Positions 18,040 through 27,506 of a DNA stretch of 64,000 nucleotides are shown here, piece after piece. A model generated the notes under the pieces. That model saw nothing but the letters and a program-made list of their open reading frames with translations, had not been told where the DNA came from and did not search any database. Position 1 is the stretch's first letter, and the number at the start of each line of letters is the position of its first letter. The DNA is from Pseudoalteromonas phenolica. Its GTDB lineage: Bacteria > Pseudomonadota > Gammaproteobacteria > Enterobacterales > Alteromonadaceae. Position numbers and translations under genes: made by a program. Location of the stretch: NCBI RefSeq assembly GCF_001444405.1, contig NZ_CP013187.1:2666001-2730000 (forward strand), in the 5' to 3' direction.

Positions 18040-18927
18040 ATGCGACTATTTATTTTTATTATTGTTCTATTTAGCTCTAGTACTTTTGCAAGTATGAATG
18101 TTGGCTATTTCAAAGATAATATATATCAAGTAGTTCAAGGGAAAACTTATAAAAATGGCTTACTGTTTAATGCAAACGATTCAAAACCTGTCCACATCGT
18201 AACCCTTGATTGGCCGCCTTATATTGGAAGTCAGTTATGTAATAAAGGTTGGGTATTTCAATTCACCGTCGCTTTGCTTGTCGAACAAGGATACAGTGTA
18301 TATATCGAGTTTCTACCCTGGGCCAGAGCAGTAAGAGCCACCGAACTCGGCAAAGCTGATATTCTCATGCCTGAGTACTATATTGAAGACTCTGCCCCCT
18401 CAGACACGGTTGAGGGAAAAACTAGGCGCGAACTTCTCGCGCTTTCAAACCCCTTCCCAGGTGGTGAAATAGGTTTTTTAAAACGTAAAGGTGATGCTGA
18501 TCGATTTACCGGAAACTTACTGTCACTTAAAGGTCAAAAAATTGGTGTAGTAAGAGGTTATCAAAATACCCCTGAATTTGATGCCATGATGGACAATGAT
18601 GAGTTTACCATTATTGAAGCTGTTGATGACTTACAGCTGGTCAAATTATTAGTTGGTAAGCGTGTAGATTTAATTATTGGCGATCCAAAAGTACTTAAAT
18701 TCACCGTCAGTTACTCCGAATTACCTCGACCAGAAAAAGCGACTCTATTAAGGAATATAGAACGTGAAACCCACTCACTCCAATACAACAATCTTTACTT
18801 TGCATTGAGTAAACGATCCCCTAATTGGAGAACACTACTGGGTGATATCAATAAGAGCCTTTATCAATTTAACAACAGTGGTGAAACAGATAGAATCGTC
18901 GATATGGGGATCACCGAATGTTACTAA
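18040..18927 (+). CDS. Extracellular solute-binding protein, family 3 type, without transporter
   Basis: A 295-residue periplasmic protein. The ATG at 18040 begins a clear signal peptide (MRLFIFIIVLFSSSTFAS). An in-frame TTG at 17956 lies inside the cysK terminator loop and is rejected. The mature part has the two-lobe amino-acid-binding-protein pattern: VHIVTLDWPPYIG, EFLPWARAVRATELGKADILMP and LKGQKIGVVRGY. Many marine gammaproteobacteria carry such orphan binding proteins. No permease genes adjoin. Ligand not predictable. Confidence 0.78.
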   Translation: MRLFIFIIVLFSSSTFASMNVGYFKDNIYQVVQGKTYKNGLLFNANDSKPVHIVTLDWPPYIGSQLCNKGWVFQFTVALLVEQGYSVYIEFLPWARAVRATELGKADILMPEYYIEDSAPSDTVEGKTRRELLALSNPFPGGEIGFLKRKGDADRFTGNLLSLKGQKIGVVRGYQNTPEFDAMMDNDEFTIIEAVDDLQLVKLLVGKRVDLIIGDPKVLKFTVSYSELPRPEKATLLRNIERETHSLQYNNLYFALSKRSPNWRTLLGDINKSLYQFNNSGETDRIVDMGITECY

Positions 18928-19050
18928 ATTCCATAATTGCTGACATTTAGTTCGATTAAAACTGTCTTTAAACACTTTTTTATAAAATTTTATTTAACTT
19001 TAACTATTCATTATTTAAACTAACCAAAACTTCAGTTTAATAGGAATAGT

Positions 19051-19905
19051 ATGAAAAACTTTCTCGTTATTTTTTCACTGATCTCACTTTTATTCGCAAC
19101 TAGCTTCGATGCTGAAGCCCGTAAGAAGTTCGGTAAAAAGAAATCAGGAAAAACACACAGCACTTCAACTACTCAGCAAAAACAACAAGTTGATACAAAA
19201 AGCTTACCTGCAAAAACAGCTGGAAAATCAAGTAAAAAAGGCATTATGGCCGGTGTACTTGGTGGCTTATTAGCAGGTGGTCTAATTGCAGCTATGATGG
19301 GTGATGATTTTGAAGGCTTCCAGTTCTTAGAAATGATCCTGTTAGCAATTGCAGCATTTGTTATTTTCAAGTTGATCAAGGGCATGATGGCAAAACGCCA
19401 ACAGCCACAAATGGCAGGTGGCCCTCAATTTGGTCAGCAGCAACAATTCCAACAACAGCCACAGCAGTTCCAAGCGCAGCAACCAATGCAGTCTTCAGGA
19501 GGTTTCGGACAGCAAAATGATGTGCCATTTAATCTGCCTAAAGATTTCGATGTTAACGGCTTCTTACAAGGTGCACGTGACCACTACCACACAGTTCAAA
19601 AAGCCTGGAATGACAAAGACTACAACAAAATGGCTGAGTACCTAAGCCCAGCATTAGTTGAAGAATTTAAAGCTGAGCGTGAACAACATGACAGTGTTGC
19701 AACCGAAGTAATATTTGTTGACGCGCAACTTGTTCGTGCTGACACACACCCACATGTTTGGGAAGTGAGCATTATGTTTAAAGGTAAATACCGTGACCTT
19801 GGTGACAATCAAGAAGAGCCTATTCATGAGATTTGGCACTTAGAGCGCCAAACTCAAGGTGAAGCACCTTGGTTAATTGTTGGTGTTGAAGACCTAATTG
19901 ATTAA
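19051..19905 (+). CDS. Tim44-like domain membrane protein
   Basis: 284 residues. N-terminal signal or anchor (FLVIFSLISLLFATSFDAEA), a basic Lys-rich linker, two membrane segments (about 65-86, Gly-rich, and 92-112), and a Gln-rich linker (residues ~115-150, dominated by QQ and PQQ). The C-terminal Tim44/MRPL45-like domain (~165-284) contains FLQGARDHYHTVQKAWNDKD and the IHEIWHLER strand. Bacterial members are membrane-bound; their role is poorly known. Followed by a strong terminator. Confidence 0.8.
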   Translation: MKNFLVIFSLISLLFATSFDAEARKKFGKKKSGKTHSTSTTQQKQQVDTKSLPAKTAGKSSKKGIMAGVLGGLLAGGLIAAMMGDDFEGFQFLEMILLAIAAFVIFKLIKGMMAKRQQPQMAGGPQFGQQQQFQQQPQQFQAQQPMQSSGGFGQQNDVPFNLPKDFDVNGFLQGARDHYHTVQKAWNDKDYNKMAEYLSPALVEEFKAEREQHDSVATEVIFVDAQLVRADTHPHVWEVSIMFKGKYRDLGDNQEEPIHEIWHLERQTQGEAPWLIVGVEDLID

Positions 19906-19923
19906 TTTATCAATAAATACTGG

Positions 19924-19950
19924 AAACGCCTCTTAATGAGGCGTTTTTTT
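19924..19950 (+). terminator. Intrinsic terminator after the Tim44-like gene
   Basis: AAACGCCTC/GAGGCGTTT stem, TTAAT loop region, T7 tail. Confidence 0.92.
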
Positions 19951-19998
19951 ATGCCTGAATTTTAGGCTCGTTATTGTGTGCTTTTAGCTTTTCAAAAT

Positions 19999-20032
19999 AA
20001 AAAACCCCAGCGTTCGCTAGGGTTTTATTTAT
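19999..20032 (-). terminator. Intrinsic terminator of the pheS-pheT-ihfA transcript
   Basis: An AAAACCC-C-AGCG / CGCT-A-GGGTTTT stem; read on the minus strand it ends in TTTTTTATTTT. It faces the terminator at 19924-19950. Confidence 0.8.
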
Positions 20033-20048
20033 AAATCAGGTGAGACTG

Positions 20049-20095
20049 TTAGCCTAAACGATGGATAATAAATCTGTTAACCAAAGTTCAGGTTA
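20049..20095 (-). repeat. Family 1 repeat, ends-only copy C (47 bp)
   Basis: Only the two terminal inverted repeats of the 200-bp element are present, joined directly: GATAATAAATCT meets TTAACCAAAGTTCAGGTTA. They can fold as a hairpin in the 3' untranslated part of the ihfA transcript. Confidence 0.7.
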
Positions 20096-20101
20096 GTTAA
20101 G

Positions 20102-20398
20102 CTATTCTTTGCTTGTTCCTACTTCTACACGTGTCTTTAACTTCTGCCCAGGGCGGAAAGTTACAACACGACGTGCAGAGATTGGAATATCTTCTCCAGT
20201 TTTAGGATTACGTCCTGGTCTCTCTTTTTTGTCTCTTAGATCAAAGTTGCCAAAACCAGAAAGCTTTACCTGCTCTCCTTTTTCCAGCGCTGAGCGGATT
20301 TCTTCAAAAAACGCTTCAACTATGTCTTTGGCATCCTTTTTGTTCATCCCCAATTTTTCAAATAGGTGTTCAGCTATGTCTGCTTTAGTAAGCGCCAT
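20102..20398 (-). CDS. ihfA: Integration host factor subunit alpha
   Basis: A 98-residue HU/IHF-fold DNA-bending protein. It has MALTKADIAEHLFEKLG, the LSGFGNFDLRDKKERPGRNPKTG DNA-contact arm (split across the beta ribbon) with the conserved Pro, and FRPGQKLKTRVE. IhfA forms a heterodimer with IhfB. It directly follows pheT (2-bp gap), the standard pheS-pheT-ihfA order in gammaproteobacteria. Confidence 0.97.
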   Translation of the reverse strand: MALTKADIAEHLFEKLGMNKKDAKDIVEAFFEEIRSALEKGEQVKLSGFGNFDLRDKKERPGRNPKTGEDIPISARRVVTFRPGQKLKTRVEVGTSKE

Positions 20399-20400
20399 AT

Positions 20401-22788
20401 CTAGTCCCTCAACGATGCATTAAATTTGTTGGCAAGTTCTGCCACCACGTTTTCTACAAGCGTATTGATGTCATTCTCTTCGAGCGTTTTATCAACTGCT
20501 TGCAATGTAAGGGCAATCGCTAAGCTCTTAAAGCCCGGCTCAATACCTTTACCCTTGTACACATCGAATAAGTTTAGGTCAACTAATTGATTTCCGCCAA
20601 CTTTCTCAATGCTATTTAAAATATCGCCTATTTTTACGTCATCCGCAACTAAAATAGCAATATCTCTGCGATTTGATGGGAATTTTGACACGCTAACCGC
20701 CTCTGGCAGCTTACGAGCAACTAATGCATCTGCTTCAATTTCAAATACAAACGCTGCATTGTTTAAACCAAGAGACTTTTGAAGCTGAGGATGAACAGCA
20801 CCAATAAAGCCAACTTTTTTGTCATCAAGGTAAATTGCTGCAGATTGACCTGGGTGTAGGCCATCATTTGCTTCGGCTTTGAACGAGAAACGACTTACAT
20901 CATTTGTTAAAGCAATCAAGGCTTCTACATCACCTTTAGCGTCAAAGAAATCTACCGGCTTAGACTCAATTGACCAATGCTCGTTATGTGTATTACCGTA
21001 AATAATACCGCCTAGAACCGCAATTTGGCTCACACCGTTTTCTGCAGTCTCATCTTTTAAGAACTTTAAGCCGTGCTCAAAGAAACGTAAACGTGATTGC
21101 TGACGGTTTTGGTTATATACAACCGTGTTGATTAAACCTGTCATTAAGCTTACACGCATTGCTGACATTTCAATCGAAATCGGGTGTGGTAATACTAACG
21201 CATCGCTTTGTGGATGAAGCTGCTGCTGTACTTTAGGGTCAACGAAGCTGTACGTAATCGCTTCTTGGTAGCCACGTGCAACCAGCTCATTTCTGAACTT
21301 AGCAACTGGAAGCTTAGCTTCTTGGTGCGTTGTCATCTTAAGCGCAGCTGTCGGTGCTACATTTGGAATGTTGTTATAACCAAATACACGCGCCACTTCT
21401 TCGATTAGGTCTTCTTCGATGCTGATGTCGAAACGGTAGCTTGGCACTTGTGCATTCCAAGTGTCATTTGTAAATTCAACCGTTAAACCTAAGCGAGTTA
21501 GAATATCTGTTACCTTAGCGTCTTCAATGTGATAACCGATAACACGGTCTAAACGCTCACGTCGAAGTGTTACTGACTTCTCAACTGGAAGATCTGCTTC
21601 AGACACAGCCTCAACAACTGGACCTGCTTCACCACCTACAATCTCAAGAAGTAATGCTGTTGCACGCTCCATGGCATCTCGCTGTAACTTAGGATCAACG
21701 CCACGCTCGTAACGGTGCGATGCATCTGTGTGTAAGCCATAGCTACGAGCTTGACCTGCAATCGCCAGTGGTGCGAAGAATGCACTTTCAAGTAAAATGT
21801 CTTGCGTACCTTCTTTAACGCCTGAACCTTCTCCGCCAAAAATACCCGCCATTGCTAGCGCTTTGTTGTTATCAGCAATAAGTAAAGTTGAAGGGTTAAG
21901 TTTTGCAGTATTACCATCAAGTAACACAAGCTCTTCATTTTCGTTTGCGTTACGAACTTTAATTCCACCTTCAATTGCTGCTAAGTCAAACGCGTGCATT
22001 GGGTGACCAAGCTCTAGTAACACGTAGTTTGTTACGTCAACAACCGGGTCGATTGAGCGTACACCTGAACGACGAAGCTTTTCAACCATCCATAGCGGTG
22101 TTGTCGCTTCAAGGTTAATACCTTTAATGATACGGCCTAAGTAACGAGGACAAGCTTGGCTATTTACTAGCTCAATATTAATCGTGTCTTCAATTGTTGG
22201 CTCAACTGCAGCAATCGCAACTTCAGTCACGTCTTGGCTGTTCAATACACCCACTTCACGTGCAAGACCTTTAATGCCTAAACAGTCACTGCGGTTTGCT
22301 GTTAGGTCAACGTCAATTGTCACGTCATCAAGGTTAAAGTATTCACGAATACATTGGCCAATTGGTGCGTCTGCTGGCAGTTCTAAAATACCATCAGAGC
22401 TTTCAGCCATGCCTAGCTCTTCAAATGCGCATAACATGCCATGAGAAGGTTGACCACGAAGCTTTGCTTTTTTAATTTTAAAGTCACCCGGTAATACCGC
22501 ACCAACTTTAGCAACTGCAACTTTTAGGCCTTGGCGACAATTTGCTGCACCACATACGATGTCTAGCAGCTCGTCTTCACCTACATTGATTTTTGTTACG
22601 CGTAATTTGTCAGCATCAGGGTGTTGACCACACTCAACCACTTCACCAATCACAACGCCACTAAAGTCACCGGCAACGGCATCCACACCATCAACTTCAA
22701 GGCCAGCCATTGAAAGTTGTTCAGAAAGAGCCTCGGTATCGATAGCTGGATTTACCCACTCACGTAACCACTTTTCACTAAATTTCAT
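20401..22788 (-). CDS. pheT: Phenylalanine--tRNA ligase beta subunit
   Basis: 795 residues, the full family length. Domains in order: N-terminal tRNA-binding EMAP/OB domain (~40-150; HPDADKLRVTKIN, GAANCRQG), B3/B4 editing domain (~215-370), B5 domain (~405-475), the catalytic-core-like region, and the C-terminal FDX-ACB anticodon-binding domain (SKFPSNRRDIAILV). It pairs with PheS as an alpha2-beta2 enzyme. The gap to pheS is 13 bp. Confidence 0.97.
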   Translation of the reverse strand: MKFSEKWLREWVNPAIDTEALSEQLSMAGLEVDGVDAVAGDFSGVVIGEVVECGQHPDADKLRVTKINVGEDELLDIVCGAANCRQGLKVAVAKVGAVLPGDFKIKKAKLRGQPSHGMLCAFEELGMAESSDGILELPADAPIGQCIREYFNLDDVTIDVDLTANRSDCLGIKGLAREVGVLNSQDVTEVAIAAVEPTIEDTINIELVNSQACPRYLGRIIKGINLEATTPLWMVEKLRRSGVRSIDPVVDVTNYVLLELGHPMHAFDLAAIEGGIKVRNANENEELVLLDGNTAKLNPSTLLIADNNKALAMAGIFGGEGSGVKEGTQDILLESAFFAPLAIAGQARSYGLHTDASHRYERGVDPKLQRDAMERATALLLEIVGGEAGPVVEAVSEADLPVEKSVTLRRERLDRVIGYHIEDAKVTDILTRLGLTVEFTNDTWNAQVPSYRFDISIEEDLIEEVARVFGYNNIPNVAPTAALKMTTHQEAKLPVAKFRNELVARGYQEAITYSFVDPKVQQQLHPQSDALVLPHPISIEMSAMRVSLMTGLINTVVYNQNRQQSRLRFFEHGLKFLKDETAENGVSQIAVLGGIIYGNTHNEHWSIESKPVDFFDAKGDVEALIALTNDVSRFSFKAEANDGLHPGQSAAIYLDDKKVGFIGAVHPQLQKSLGLNNAAFVFEIEADALVARKLPEAVSVSKFPSNRRDIAILVADDVKIGDILNSIEKVGGNQLVDLNLFDVYKGKGIEPGFKSLAIALTLQAVDKTLEENDINTLVENVVAELANKFNASLRD

Positions 22789-22801
22789 ATTTCTTTCGCT
22801 C

Positions 22802-23782
22802 TTATCTGAATTGGTTTAGGAATTTCATGTCATTTTCGAAGAACGCACGTAAGTCGTTCACACCGTAGCGAAGCATAGTTAAACGCTCAACGCCCATGCC
22901 GAATGCAAAGCCAGTGTATTTTTCTGGGTCAATGCCAACAGACTTCAGTACGTTTGGATGCACCATACCGCAACCTAATACTTCTAACCATTTACCATTT
23001 TTACCTTTAACATCTACTTCAGCTGAAGGCTCTGTAAATGGGAAGTATGAAGGACGGAAACGGATTTCCATGTCTTCTTCGAAGAAGTTGCGTAAGAAGT
23101 CGTGCAAAATACCTTTCAGTTCAGTAAAGCTCACGTCAGTATCAACCATTAGGCCTTCAACTTGGTGGAACATTGGCGTGTGTGTTTGGTCGTAGTCGTT
23201 ACGATAAACACGGCCTGGAGAGATAATACGTAGTGGCGGCTGTTCAGTTTCCATAGTTCGGATCTGTACACCACTTGTTTGCGTACGTAAAACCAACTTA
23301 GGGTTAAAGTAGAAAGTATCGTGATCAGCTCGTGCAGGATGATGCTCTGGAATATTTAATGCATCAAAGTTGTGGAAGTCGTCTTCAACTTCAGGGCCAG
23401 ATTTAACAGCAAAACCTAACTCGCCAAAGAAAGTTTCAATTCTTTCAATTGTACGAGTTACTGGGTGAATGCCGCCTGTCGGCATTACACGACCTGGTAA
23501 AGTCACATCAATTGTTTCTGCAGCGAGTTTCTTTTCAAGCTCAGCAGCAACCAATGCTTCTCTCTTTTCGTTAATTGCGTCTTGTACTTGCGTTTTAGCT
23601 TTGTTGATCACAGCACCCGCGTCTTTACGCTCTTCTGGTGCCAATTTACCTAAAGTCTTTAAAAGACCTGTGATCTCACCTTTTTTACCAAGGTATTTTA
23701 CGCGTACATCTTCTAGGTGCGCAATTTCGCTCGCGCTCGAAACGGCTTCTAGCGCTTCGGCTAAGATATTCTCTAAGTTCAT
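22802..23782 (-). CDS. pheS: Phenylalanine--tRNA ligase alpha subunit
   Basis: 326 residues, with an N-terminal coiled-coil (residues 1-85) and the class II synthetase core. Motif 2 is visible around PGRVYRNDYDQTHTPMFHQ and motif 3 as GFAFGMGVERLTMLRYG. HPNVLKSVG and the LGCGMVHPN loop line the phenylalanine pocket. First gene of the pheST-ihfA transcript; an ATG at 23782 with good agreement to the family N terminus. Confidence 0.97.
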   Translation of the reverse strand: MNLENILAEALEAVSSASEIAHLEDVRVKYLGKKGEITGLLKTLGKLAPEERKDAGAVINKAKTQVQDAINEKREALVAAELEKKLAAETIDVTLPGRVMPTGGIHPVTRTIERIETFFGELGFAVKSGPEVEDDFHNFDALNIPEHHPARADHDTFYFNPKLVLRTQTSGVQIRTMETEQPPLRIISPGRVYRNDYDQTHTPMFHQVEGLMVDTDVSFTELKGILHDFLRNFFEEDMEIRFRPSYFPFTEPSAEVDVKGKNGKWLEVLGCGMVHPNVLKSVGIDPEKYTGFAFGMGVERLTMLRYGVNDLRAFFENDMKFLNQFR

Positions 23783-23865
23783 TTTCTACCTGATCTTTAT
23801 TGAGGTAATTTGCTGTTTATTAATCGACAATGATAACTGAAAGCAAGGGCTGTATTCTAGCCCTT

Positions 23866-24573
23866 CTACAGTTTTAAAGTGGCTTTTATGAAAGGAATTG
23901 TGAGTTTTCTTTGTGCAGCCATCGATGCATGATCGAGTCTGTCTAAAATATCGAGCAAAGCGCGCATATCACGGCTTAATCTGGTCAGTAAAAAACGCGC
24001 GCATTCGTCGGTTAATTCAAGACCTCGCATGTTCGCACGTTTAACTAATGCTTCTGCTTTATCATCATCGCTCATTGAGCGGATCTGAAATGTCGTTCCC
24101 CATTTCAGACGAGACTCTAAATCAGGCAAGTTGATATGTAACATATCAGGCAACAAATCTGCCGTAACCACTAAACACTTACCTTTTTCATTAAATCGAT
24201 TGAAAAAGTTAAAGAGCGCTTTTTCCCATATATCTACGCCAGCGACTAAATGCACGTCATCTATACACAAGACATCTAAAGACTCTAAACCATCGAGTAC
24301 TTCTGGGCCAAAACTGATCACTTCTCGAAGGCTCAAAAGCATGGTCGATAAGCCTAATTCTTGTGCCGCAATACAAGTGGCATAAAGTAAGTGAGATTTT
24401 CCTGAATCAGCTAAGCCACATAGATAAGTAAATTGAAAGTCGTCATTGCGATTTTCTAACGTCGCCTTTAAGTGATTAACTTCAAGAGACTCTTCCCCAC
24501 CAAAATAGGCACTGAAAGTTTCATCATCAGGTAAAGTCACTGGCAAAGCCATTTGCATTGGCTCTAACTGCAT
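23866..24573 (-). CDS. hda: DnaA-inactivating protein Hda
   Basis: Hda is a DnaA-related AAA+ protein that, with the beta clamp, triggers hydrolysis of DnaA-ATP. The start at 24573 (235 aa, MQLEPMQMALPV) is chosen because it overlaps the upstream stop as TAATG and matches known Hda N termini with the clamp-binding QLE/QM peptide. An ATG 15 bases upstream is less likely. Walker A is ADSGKSHLL, Walker B VLCIDDVH, and the arginine-finger region LPDLESRLKWG. Coupled to the DUF2066 gene. Confidence 0.93.
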   Translation of the reverse strand: MQLEPMQMALPVTLPDDETFSAYFGGEESLEVNHLKATLENRNDDFQFTYLCGLADSGKSHLLYATCIAAQELGLSTMLLSLREVISFGPEVLDGLESLDVLCIDDVHLVAGVDIWEKALFNFFNRFNEKGKCLVVTADLLPDMLHINLPDLESRLKWGTTFQIRSMSDDDKAEALVKRANMRGLELTDECARFLLTRLSRDMRALLDILDRLDHASMAAQRKLTIPFIKATLKL

Positions 24574-25628
24574 TATTCGCCTACCCATGAATACTTGAGG
24601 TTATGGCTATCTTCTAATTGATAAAATGCTCTCGGATCTACAAAAGGCGTAAAGCTTTGCTCAAGTTTAATCGCTTTGACTAAATCGGTAACATCTGAGG
24701 TGTGCTCAACCAGGAACTTTACCGCATCGTTTGTACGTTCGATCACATCCACTTCAACAACAGTACTGATACTAATAAGCTGCCTTCTCGCCTGTTCTAT
24801 AGTCACAAAATCAGATAATTTATCGACAGTCAGTACTGAGCTTGCTGACGCATAGGTTTTATTTGGGTCAATAGCAAACTGCTTAACCAAAGCATCAGAA
24901 AAGTTATTAACCATTTGAATCAACACCTGCTGCTTGTCGCCTACCAATTGATTCGACTCGAATAATTCTGCATCAGTATAGCGCCACTCCAATTGCCAAA
25001 AATCACTGGCTTCTGGCTTAAACATTCTTGCTGTGATCACGCGCTCGGCTTGATAACGCATCGACGCAATCTCAACTGGCTCAGAGAAGTTACCCCACAC
25101 CTCTGCTATGCCAACTTTGCTTCTATCTTCTAAATCCATCAGTGGCACAACCACTGGTACGCCCCAATCTTGAGCTGTATCGTAAATAAGACGTTCGAGC
25201 TGAGGGTAGCTTTCTTGGGTCACGAAGTCTCTACGAAAACCATCTTCAATCGCCAGCCAAATAGCTATCTTTGGTCGTCTATTACCCCATAGTGGCAGGT
25301 TTGCGTCTTGAACAAGTTCTTCAACTTTTTGCGCTTCGAATTTTACTTTAATTTGTAATTCACCATCACGTGTTTCTAAATACTCATATTTCAACATGTA
25401 GTCAGAAATTGAGCGCATTGCTTGGCGAATTAAAGGGTGAGAACTTGCTTCGGACTTGCCAGTCAACTTTTTGATTACATTAGTAAGCGCTGCTTGGCTT
25501 GCATCCACGCGACTGGCACGTGTTTTATCTTTAATATAAAGTGTGCTTTCATAAAGGTCTAAAACCTCTATTGCTTTAACTAAGCTTGGAGAGATTAAAC
25601 AACACAAAAATAACAATCTAAGGATCAT
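24573..25628 (-). CDS. DUF2066 domain-containing secreted protein
   Basis: 351 residues with a signal peptide (MILRLLFLCCLISPSLVKA). The body matches the DUF2066 family of gammaproteobacteria (AALTNVIKKLTGKSEASSHPLIR; SDYMLKYEYLETRDGELQIKVKFE; NRRPKIAIWLAIEDG). Its function is unknown. Overlaps hda by one base, an arrangement typical for this family. Confidence 0.85.
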   Translation of the reverse strand: MILRLLFLCCLISPSLVKAIEVLDLYESTLYIKDKTRASRVDASQAALTNVIKKLTGKSEASSHPLIRQAMRSISDYMLKYEYLETRDGELQIKVKFEAQKVEELVQDANLPLWGNRRPKIAIWLAIEDGFRRDFVTQESYPQLERLIYDTAQDWGVPVVVPLMDLEDRSKVGIAEVWGNFSEPVEIASMRYQAERVITARMFKPEASDFWQLEWRYTDAELFESNQLVGDKQQVLIQMVNNFSDALVKQFAIDPNKTYASASSVLTVDKLSDFVTIEQARRQLISISTVVEVDVIERTNDAVKFLVEHTSDVTDLVKAIKLEQSFTPFVDPRAFYQLEDSHNLKYSWVGE

Positions 25629-25693
25629 ATCAAGGCATTTACAAAACGTTTGAGTTTGATCCTAAAGCAACTAAAAGATAAAGCAAGTTAAAC

Positions 25694-26887
25694 CTATTGC
25701 TCATGACTCATAGCAAAGTGAACTTGGTTTTTACCTTTGTTTTTTGCTTCGTACAATGACTGATCTGCTTGATGTAATAAATTTTCAGCCTTGAACTGTT
25801 GGTTGTAATTTCCTGCAACGCCAATACTACAACCACACTGAACTATCTGATCTGATTCTAATTGAATAGGTTGTTGAATACTGCTAAGCAACCGCTTACA
25901 TAACTGCTCCAACACACCAAAATGTAACGGTTCCATTAGTAAAACTACAAATTCATCACCTCCGATTCTGGCAACCAAATCATATCCTCTAACTTCACTC
26001 GTCAGCCTTTGCGCAACCGTTCTTAACACTAAATCACCGCTTTTGTGACCAAAATCATCGTTTATTGGTTTAAAGTCATCCAAATCCAAATACAGCACAT
26101 ACACTTCTATTTTATTTCTCTCTGATTTAGAGGCTAACCGCGACAGCTCTTTGAATAGATACTTTCGATTCGCTAAATTTGTCAGATTGTCATGCAATGA
26201 CTCGTATTCTAGTTGTGATTGCAGCTTTTCGCTTTTCTCAACCTCATGTTGTAAATCTTCTAAGCTTTGTTGCAGCTCTTGTGTTCGAGCTGCAACATGT
26301 TTCTCCAGTTCTGCTTGATAATCTTGCAATGTTTGATTGGCTTCGAGCAAAGCTTGTTGATTATTAAATGCATCAAGTGCAGACGAGATGACATGACTAA
26401 TGGTGTAAAGTACATCAACAATGACGCCAGAATATTCATCATTACGCCGATAAGATTGAATTATGAAAGCGCCAAGAAAGTGATTGCGATTCTTTAACGG
26501 GAAGCAAAGCCATTGCTGCGGAACTGTGCCTAACACCTGTAATGTGCCAGCATCAATTAGCTGCTGAATTTCTACATCAGTAAAGTTACAAATTGTTTTT
26601 TGCTCTAGAGCATAAGCTGTAAGCGTCTTTTTAATTTGTTCAAACTTAATATCTTCTAAATCTTCAGCCCGAATATCGTCTTTGACATCATGGAAATATG
26701 GAAAAGATAGCTCACCATTTTTTTTGAATAGCACTACATAAAAATTATCGGCATAGGTCACTTTTTGTAATATACAGTGAATATCGAGCAGAAATCTTTG
26801 AATTGAGTCGCTGGTATTCAAGCATGCAACAATGTCTGTCATGCTATCAATAACATTGTTATCACTGGTAATGGTTAATTTGGCCAT
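25694..26887 (-). CDS. Diguanylate cyclase: GAF-like sensor, coiled coil and GGDEF domain
   Basis: 397 residues from the ATG at 26887, preferred over 26908 because AAAGGA lies 5 bases upstream. Order: GAF-like sensor (~15-165), a coiled coil (~170-225, rich in Q, E, L), then a GGDEF domain. The catalytic signature is intact (RIGGDEFVVLL) and is preceded by RGYD five residues upstream, the RxxD inhibitory site that binds c-di-GMP. It should make c-di-GMP with product inhibition, in the cytoplasm; no membrane segments are seen. The signal sensed is unknown. Monocistronic. Confidence 0.9.
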   Translation of the reverse strand: MAKLTITSDNNVIDSMTDIVACLNTSDSIQRFLLDIHCILQKVTYADNFYVVLFKKNGELSFPYFHDVKDDIRAEDLEDIKFEQIKKTLTAYALEQKTICNFTDVEIQQLIDAGTLQVLGTVPQQWLCFPLKNRNHFLGAFIIQSYRRNDEYSGVIVDVLYTISHVISSALDAFNNQQALLEANQTLQDYQAELEKHVAARTQELQQSLEDLQHEVEKSEKLQSQLEYESLHDNLTNLANRKYLFKELSRLASKSERNKIEVYVLYLDLDDFKPINDDFGHKSGDLVLRTVAQRLTSEVRGYDLVARIGGDEFVVLLMEPLHFGVLEQLCKRLLSSIQQPIQLESDQIVQCGCSIGVAGNYNQQFKAENLLHQADQSLYEAKNKGKNQVHFAMSHEQ

Positions 26888-27042
26888 TAATATCCTTTGC
26901 ATACTCATCTGTCCTACCCTAGATAAGTATTGTCCGTTAAGCTATGTGTATTTAATTTAACTTAGAACATTTAATTGATTTTTCAAACCAACCTGAGACT
27001 TTATTCGTTTAATGAGGTCTGTCACAAAGTTGATTAGGAGCA

Positions 27043-27486
27043 ATGATGGAATTTTTACATACTATGGTGCGCGTTAAAGACTTAGACGCATCATTAGCAT
27101 TTTATTGTGATCTATTAGGTCTTAATGAAGTGAAACGCTATGATAGCGAGGCTGGCAGGTTTACATTGGTCTATTTAGCGGCCCCAGGCCAGCTTGAAAT
27201 GGCTAAACAAACTTTCAGCCCGACTATTGAGCTTACTTACAACTGGGATACAGAAGAATACACTGGCGGCAGAAATTTCGGGCATTTAGCATTTGCCGTC
27301 GAGAATATTTATGCGCTTTGTCAAAAACTCATGGATGCAGGTGTCACCATAAATCGTCCACCTCGTTGCGGCCATATGGCATTTGTTAAATCACCTGATG
27401 GTATTTCTATCGAGCTATTACAAAAAGGTGACTCTCTACCACCACAGCAACCTTGGGTCGATATGGAAAATACCGGTAGCTGGTAA
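27043..27486 (+). CDS. gloA: Lactoylglutathione lyase (glyoxalase I)-like VOC protein
   Basis: A 147-residue vicinal-oxygen-chelate protein. It opens LHTMVRVKDLDASLAFYCDLLGL with the first metal His (LHTMVRV), then YLAAPGQLEMA (Glu), GHLAFAVENI (second His) and SPDGISIELLQKG (second Glu), so all four metal ligands of GloA are present. It isomerises the methylglyoxal-glutathione hemithioacetal. Two ATGs are tandem; the second (27046) sits better behind AGGAG. The tail beyond residue 125 is slightly longer than in E. coli GloA. Confidence 0.88.
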   Translation: MMEFLHTMVRVKDLDASLAFYCDLLGLNEVKRYDSEAGRFTLVYLAAPGQLEMAKQTFSPTIELTYNWDTEEYTGGRNFGHLAFAVENIYALCQKLMDAGVTINRPPRCGHMAFVKSPDGISIELLQKGDSLPPQQPWVDMENTGSW

Positions 27487-27506
27487 CTTCAATACAATTG
27501 ATTGGG

